64,000 nt of DNA. Origin: Bradyrhizobium sp. URHD0069. GTDB taxonomy: Bacteria > Pseudomonadota > Alphaproteobacteria > Rhizobiales > Xanthobacteraceae. Below the pieces are notes generated by a model. The model was not told where the DNA came from. It saw nothing but the letters and a program-made list of their open reading frames with translations, and searched no databases. Within the stretch, counting starts at the first letter, position 1, and every line of letters starts with the position of its first letter. Where the stretch lies: NCBI RefSeq assembly GCF_000701345.1, contig NZ_JNIJ01000036.1, positions 1 to 64,000 on the forward strand. The letters run 5' to 3'. Of this stretch, positions 61,456 through 64,000 are shown piece by piece. The position numbers and the translations under genes were made by a program.

Positions 61456-62952
61456 TCAATTCATGGTCGGAATCGAGAACTCCGCGCCCTCCTTGACGCC
61501 GGAGGGCCAACGCGCCGTCACCGTCTTGGTCTTGGTGTAGAAGCGGATCGAATCCGGGCCATGCTGGTTGAGATCGCCGAAGCCGGATTTCTTCCAGCCG
61601 CCGAAAGTGTAATAGGCGATCGGCACCGGGATCGGCACGTTGATCCCGACCATGCCGACATTGACCTTGGCCGCGAAATCCCGCGCGGCGTCGCCGTCGC
61701 GGGTGAAGATCGCAACACCATTGCCGTAATCGTGATCGGACGGCAGGCTCAAAGCCTCATTGTAGTCGTGGGCACGCACCACCGAGAGGACGGGTCCGAA
61801 AATCTCTTCCTTGTAGATCCGCATGTCCTTGGTGACGTTGTCGAACAGGCAGCCACCCATGTAGAAGCCCTTCTCGTAGCCCTGCATCTTGAAGCCTCGG
61901 CCATCGACTGCCAGCGTGGCACCCTCTTTGATGCCGATCTCGACATAGTTCTTGACGCGATCAAGCGCCTCCTTGGTGACCAGCGGACCGTAATCCGCGG
62001 ACGGATCGATCGAGGTGCCGATCTTCAGGCTCTCGACGCGCGGAATCAGTTTCTCCATCAGCCGGTCGCCGGTGGTCTTGCCGACGGGCACCGCCACCGA
62101 GATCGCCATGCAGCGTTCGCCGGCCGAGCCATAGCCCGCGCCGATCAGCGCATCGACCGTCTGGTCCATGTCGGCGTCCGGCATGACGATGGCGTGGTTC
62201 TTGGCGCCGCCGAAACATTGCGCACGCTTACCGGTGGCGGCGGCGCGCTCGTAGATGTATTGCGCGATCGGCGAGGAGCCGACAAAGCCGACGGCGCGGA
62301 TATCGGGATCGTCGAGGATCGCATCGACCGCTTCCTTGTCGCCATTGACGACGTTGAGGATGCCCGGCGGCAGGCCCGCCTCGATCATCAACTTTGCCAG
62401 CGCCATCGGCACGCCGGGATCGCGCTCCGACGGCTTGAGCACGAACGCGTTGCCGCAGGCAATCGCGGGCGCGAATTTCCACATCGGGATCATCGCGGGG
62501 AAATTGAACGGCGTGATGCCGGCGACGACGCCCAGGGGTTGGCGCATCGAATAGATGTCGATGCCCGGGCCGGCGCCCTCGGTATATTCGCCCTTCATGA
62601 GATGCGGAATGCCGCAGGCGAATTCCACCACCTCAAGGCCGCGCTGGATGTCGCCCCTGGCGTCGGGGACGGTCTTGCCATGCTCGCGCGCCAGGAGATC
62701 GGCCAGCTTGTCGTAGTCGCGCTGCGCCAGTTCAAGGAACTTCATCATCACGCGGGCGCGGCGCTGCGGATTGGTGGCGCCCCACTCCACTTGCGCCGCC
62801 TTGGCGTTTTCGACCGCGGCGCGTAGTTCGGCTTTGGAAGCCAGCGCCACCTGGGCCTGAATATCGCCGGTCATCGGCTCAAATACGTCCGCGAACCGGC
62901 CCGAAGTGCCCTTGACCTCGCGGCCGCCGATAAAATGTCCGATTGTACGCAT
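61456..62952 (-). CDS. mmsA: CoA-acylating methylmalonate-semialdehyde dehydrogenase
   Basis: A 498-residue enzyme from the ATG at 62952 (MRTIGHFIGGREV), preceded by GGAGGAA; the frame is open upstream but without a comparable site. It is an aldehyde dehydrogenase fold with the ITPFNFPAMIPMWKFAPAIA segment, the NAD-binding VGSSPIAQYIYERAAATGKR and the catalytic cysteine in GYGSAGERCMAISVAVPVG. It converts methylmalonate semialdehyde and CoA to propionyl-CoA with loss of CO2, the end of valine (and thymine) degradation. It is the first enzyme gene after the TetR gene. Confidence 0.95.
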   Translation of the reverse strand: MRTIGHFIGGREVKGTSGRFADVFEPMTGDIQAQVALASKAELRAAVENAKAAQVEWGATNPQRRARVMMKFLELAQRDYDKLADLLAREHGKTVPDARGDIQRGLEVVEFACGIPHLMKGEYTEGAGPGIDIYSMRQPLGVVAGITPFNFPAMIPMWKFAPAIACGNAFVLKPSERDPGVPMALAKLMIEAGLPPGILNVVNGDKEAVDAILDDPDIRAVGFVGSSPIAQYIYERAAATGKRAQCFGGAKNHAIVMPDADMDQTVDALIGAGYGSAGERCMAISVAVPVGKTTGDRLMEKLIPRVESLKIGTSIDPSADYGPLVTKEALDRVKNYVEIGIKEGATLAVDGRGFKMQGYEKGFYMGGCLFDNVTKDMRIYKEEIFGPVLSVVRAHDYNEALSLPSDHDYGNGVAIFTRDGDAARDFAAKVNVGMVGINVPIPVPIAYYTFGGWKKSGFGDLNQHGPDSIRFYTKTKTVTARWPSGVKEGAEFSIPTMN

Positions 62953-63115
62953 GCGTTCCTCCAAGACCTTCGCGAGTGCAGGTTTGGCCGCATCTTGCAG
63001 TCTTTGCGGCGTTTGGAAAGGGCCTCGACGCGCAACGCATTTGCGAAAATGCGGGCATGCGACCGCATTTCCGGGACATTGAACCAATGTCGTATGGGAT
63101 TACCGGCTGGCCTTG

Positions 63116-63754
63116 TCAGTGCCGAGCTGAGGTAGCGGCTTTCCGGAGCGCGGATTTCTTCGCCGCCCGCTTCGGCGGAGTTGCGCCAGCGAGCACGGCA
63201 TCGCGCCCGGCGCCGAGAATTTCGTCGGAAAAGTCGCCGTTGCCGGCGACGCGGGCCAGCACCATCGTCCCCATCATGGTGGCGATCGTGGCCATCGCCT
63301 GTTTGCGCGCGGCCTTGCGCGGAACGTCCGGAATCTGCGCGGCGAGCGCGTCGATCATCTGCTCCAGCTTGGCGGCGAACGCCTTGCGAGTCTTCGGGCT
63401 CTCGCGCGCGATCTCCGCGGCCAGGGTTGGAATGGCGCAACCACGACCCGGATCATCGCGATGCTCCGGCGTCAGGTAGGATTCCACGATGGTCGTCACC
63501 CGCTTGTCCGGCGGCGTCTGCTCCGCGATCTTGCGCCAGCGCTCGGTCGAGCGATCCATCGCGTAGGCAAAAGCCTCGATCACCAGCGCTTCCCGGGAAT
63601 CGAAATGGGCGTAGAACCCGCCATGAGTAAGCCCCGCGTCCTTCATCAGGTCGGCGACACCAACTCCATGCGCACCCTTCTCGCGAAGCCGCACCGAGGC
63701 TTTCTTCACGATTCGCGCGTGGGTCTCGAGCTTATGTTCCTTCGAATAACGCAT
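63116..63754 (-). CDS. TetR-family transcriptional regulator
   Basis: A 212-residue repressor from the ATG at 63754 (MRYSKEHKLETHARIVKKAS); ATGs further upstream at 63766 and 63805 are less likely because they would lie within or past the operator. The helix-turn-helix is VADLMKDAGLTHGGFYAHFD followed by SREALVIEAFAYAMD. The C-terminal effector-binding part includes RGCAIPTLAAEIARESPKTR. It heads the valine-degradation cluster (164 bases upstream of mmsA) and probably represses it and itself, responding to a CoA thioester or acid. Confidence 0.88.
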   Translation of the reverse strand: MRYSKEHKLETHARIVKKASVRLREKGAHGVGVADLMKDAGLTHGGFYAHFDSREALVIEAFAYAMDRSTERWRKIAEQTPPDKRVTTIVESYLTPEHRDDPGRGCAIPTLAAEIARESPKTRKAFAAKLEQMIDALAAQIPDVPRKAARKQAMATIATMMGTMVLARVAGNGDFSDEILGAGRDAVLAGATPPKRAAKKSALRKAATSARH

Positions 63755-63767
63755 CGGCGGCCCCATA

Positions 63768-63820
63768 AGATGTTTGCAGTCATATAATAACATCTGTTGC
63801 CGCATAAAGCTGCATGTTAT
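63768..63820. promoter_or_regulatory. Probable TetR operator and promoter
   Basis: AGATGTT (63768-63774) and AACATCT (63789-63795) form an inverted repeat around CATATAAT. ATAACAT (63787-63793) and ATGTTAT (63814-63820) form a second one overlapping it. They lie 14 bases upstream of the regulator's ATG and match the usual position of TetR operators. Confidence 0.6.
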
Positions 63821-64000
63821 TTCGTCAATTTACTCGTTGGCGCGGCCTCCCCATCGGCGCGAAAGGCGCGCGGTCGCGTGCACCGCGAGATTGCCGGCAC
63901 CGTCGTGGACGAAGCCACTTCGCAGCGGTTGCGCCGCCGCAGTGACTGGCGCTTGACAAGACAGCCTATTCCTCGGGAAGTGGCACGATACCCGCCGACC
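63821..64000. other. Right edge, no gene assigned
   Basis: About 180 bases. Open frames exist but none has a start and a protein-like pattern. A gene could begin beyond the window. Confidence 0.3.

Noticed and set aside
61561..62826. 421-residue open frame opposite mmsA
   Set aside because: Antisense of a certain gene; same biased composition and no start signal.

Overview
The window looks like chromosomal DNA of an alphaproteobacterium of the Bradyrhizobium/Rhodopseudomonas group (Nitrobacteraceae). This is an inference. It rests on the high GC content, the gene families present (guaA/guaB, rlmE, ppx, TctABC, a PQQ dehydrogenase, many CoA-linked catabolic enzymes, small proteins that I associate with rhizobia) and several families of dispersed palindromic repeats typical of these genomes. 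No rRNA, tRNA or CRISPR array was seen. Most genes are ordinary chromosomal genes. Between them lie an accessory stretch (about 10.9-14.6 kb) and a decayed stretch (about 25.5-27.3 kb).

Layout, left to right. 0-5.2 kb: the 5' end of an IS30-type transposase gene runs off the left edge, followed by a minus-strand RND efflux pair (adaptor plus pump) with no outer-membrane channel. 5.6-10.7 kb: a VOC protein, a DUF5939-type adenylate cyclase carrying a CxxC/CxxC knuckle, two structured repeats, an exported NTF2-like protein, and an MFS exporter divergent from an HxlR regulator with two matching operator-like sites between them. 10.8-14.6 kb: AT-richer accessory genes (HEPN-like, DUF2971, membrane proteins, a DUF5677-like protein) bounded by repeats on one side and the 3' end of guaA on the other. 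14.7-25.4 kb: guaA, a cupin, an RNA m5C methyltransferase, MAPEG, a metallophosphoesterase, an NADP oxidoreductase, guaB, a small YqaE-like protein and a DHA2 drug exporter. 25.5-27.3 kb: remnants of an integrase, an ATP-dependent DNA ligase and an unrecognised gene around one intact glycine-rich exported protein.

27.3-31.2 kb: small proteins, then an ABC ATPase, a permease that seems to fuse GldF-like and GldG-like parts, and a secreted sugar-hydrolase-like domain in one overlapping operon. 32.0-35.1 kb: the overlapping tctC-tctB-tctA solute transporter. 35.3-39.4 kb: small proteins, an exported ankyrin-repeat protein, and a PQQ dehydrogenase with its di-heme cytochrome; the dehydrogenase has the D-x-D pattern of lanthanide-dependent enzymes. 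39.8-44.3 kb: a terminator-like RNA structure, an orphan CHASE3-type histidine kinase, small rhizobial proteins and a YibI/YibH-like membrane pair. 44.3-54.9 kb: rlmE, ppx/gppA, a solitary molybdopterin dehydrogenase subunit, a hot-dog protein, a YaiI-type protein, an ABC-F ATPase, a D-threonine-aldolase-like enzyme and a YhiN-type flavoprotein.

55.0-63.8 kb: a single minus-strand cluster headed by a TetR regulator. It contains mmsA, an acyl-CoA dehydrogenase, 3-hydroxyisobutyryl-CoA hydrolase and mmsB (the lower valine pathway, isobutyryl-CoA to propionyl-CoA, without an obvious methacrylyl-CoA hydratase), followed by an acyl-CoA synthetase, a MaoC hydratase and an SDR dehydrogenase that can form an (R)-3-hydroxyacyl-CoA module. 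Spacings inside the cluster are short, so co-transcription is likely. An inverted repeat in front of the TetR gene is the probable operator.
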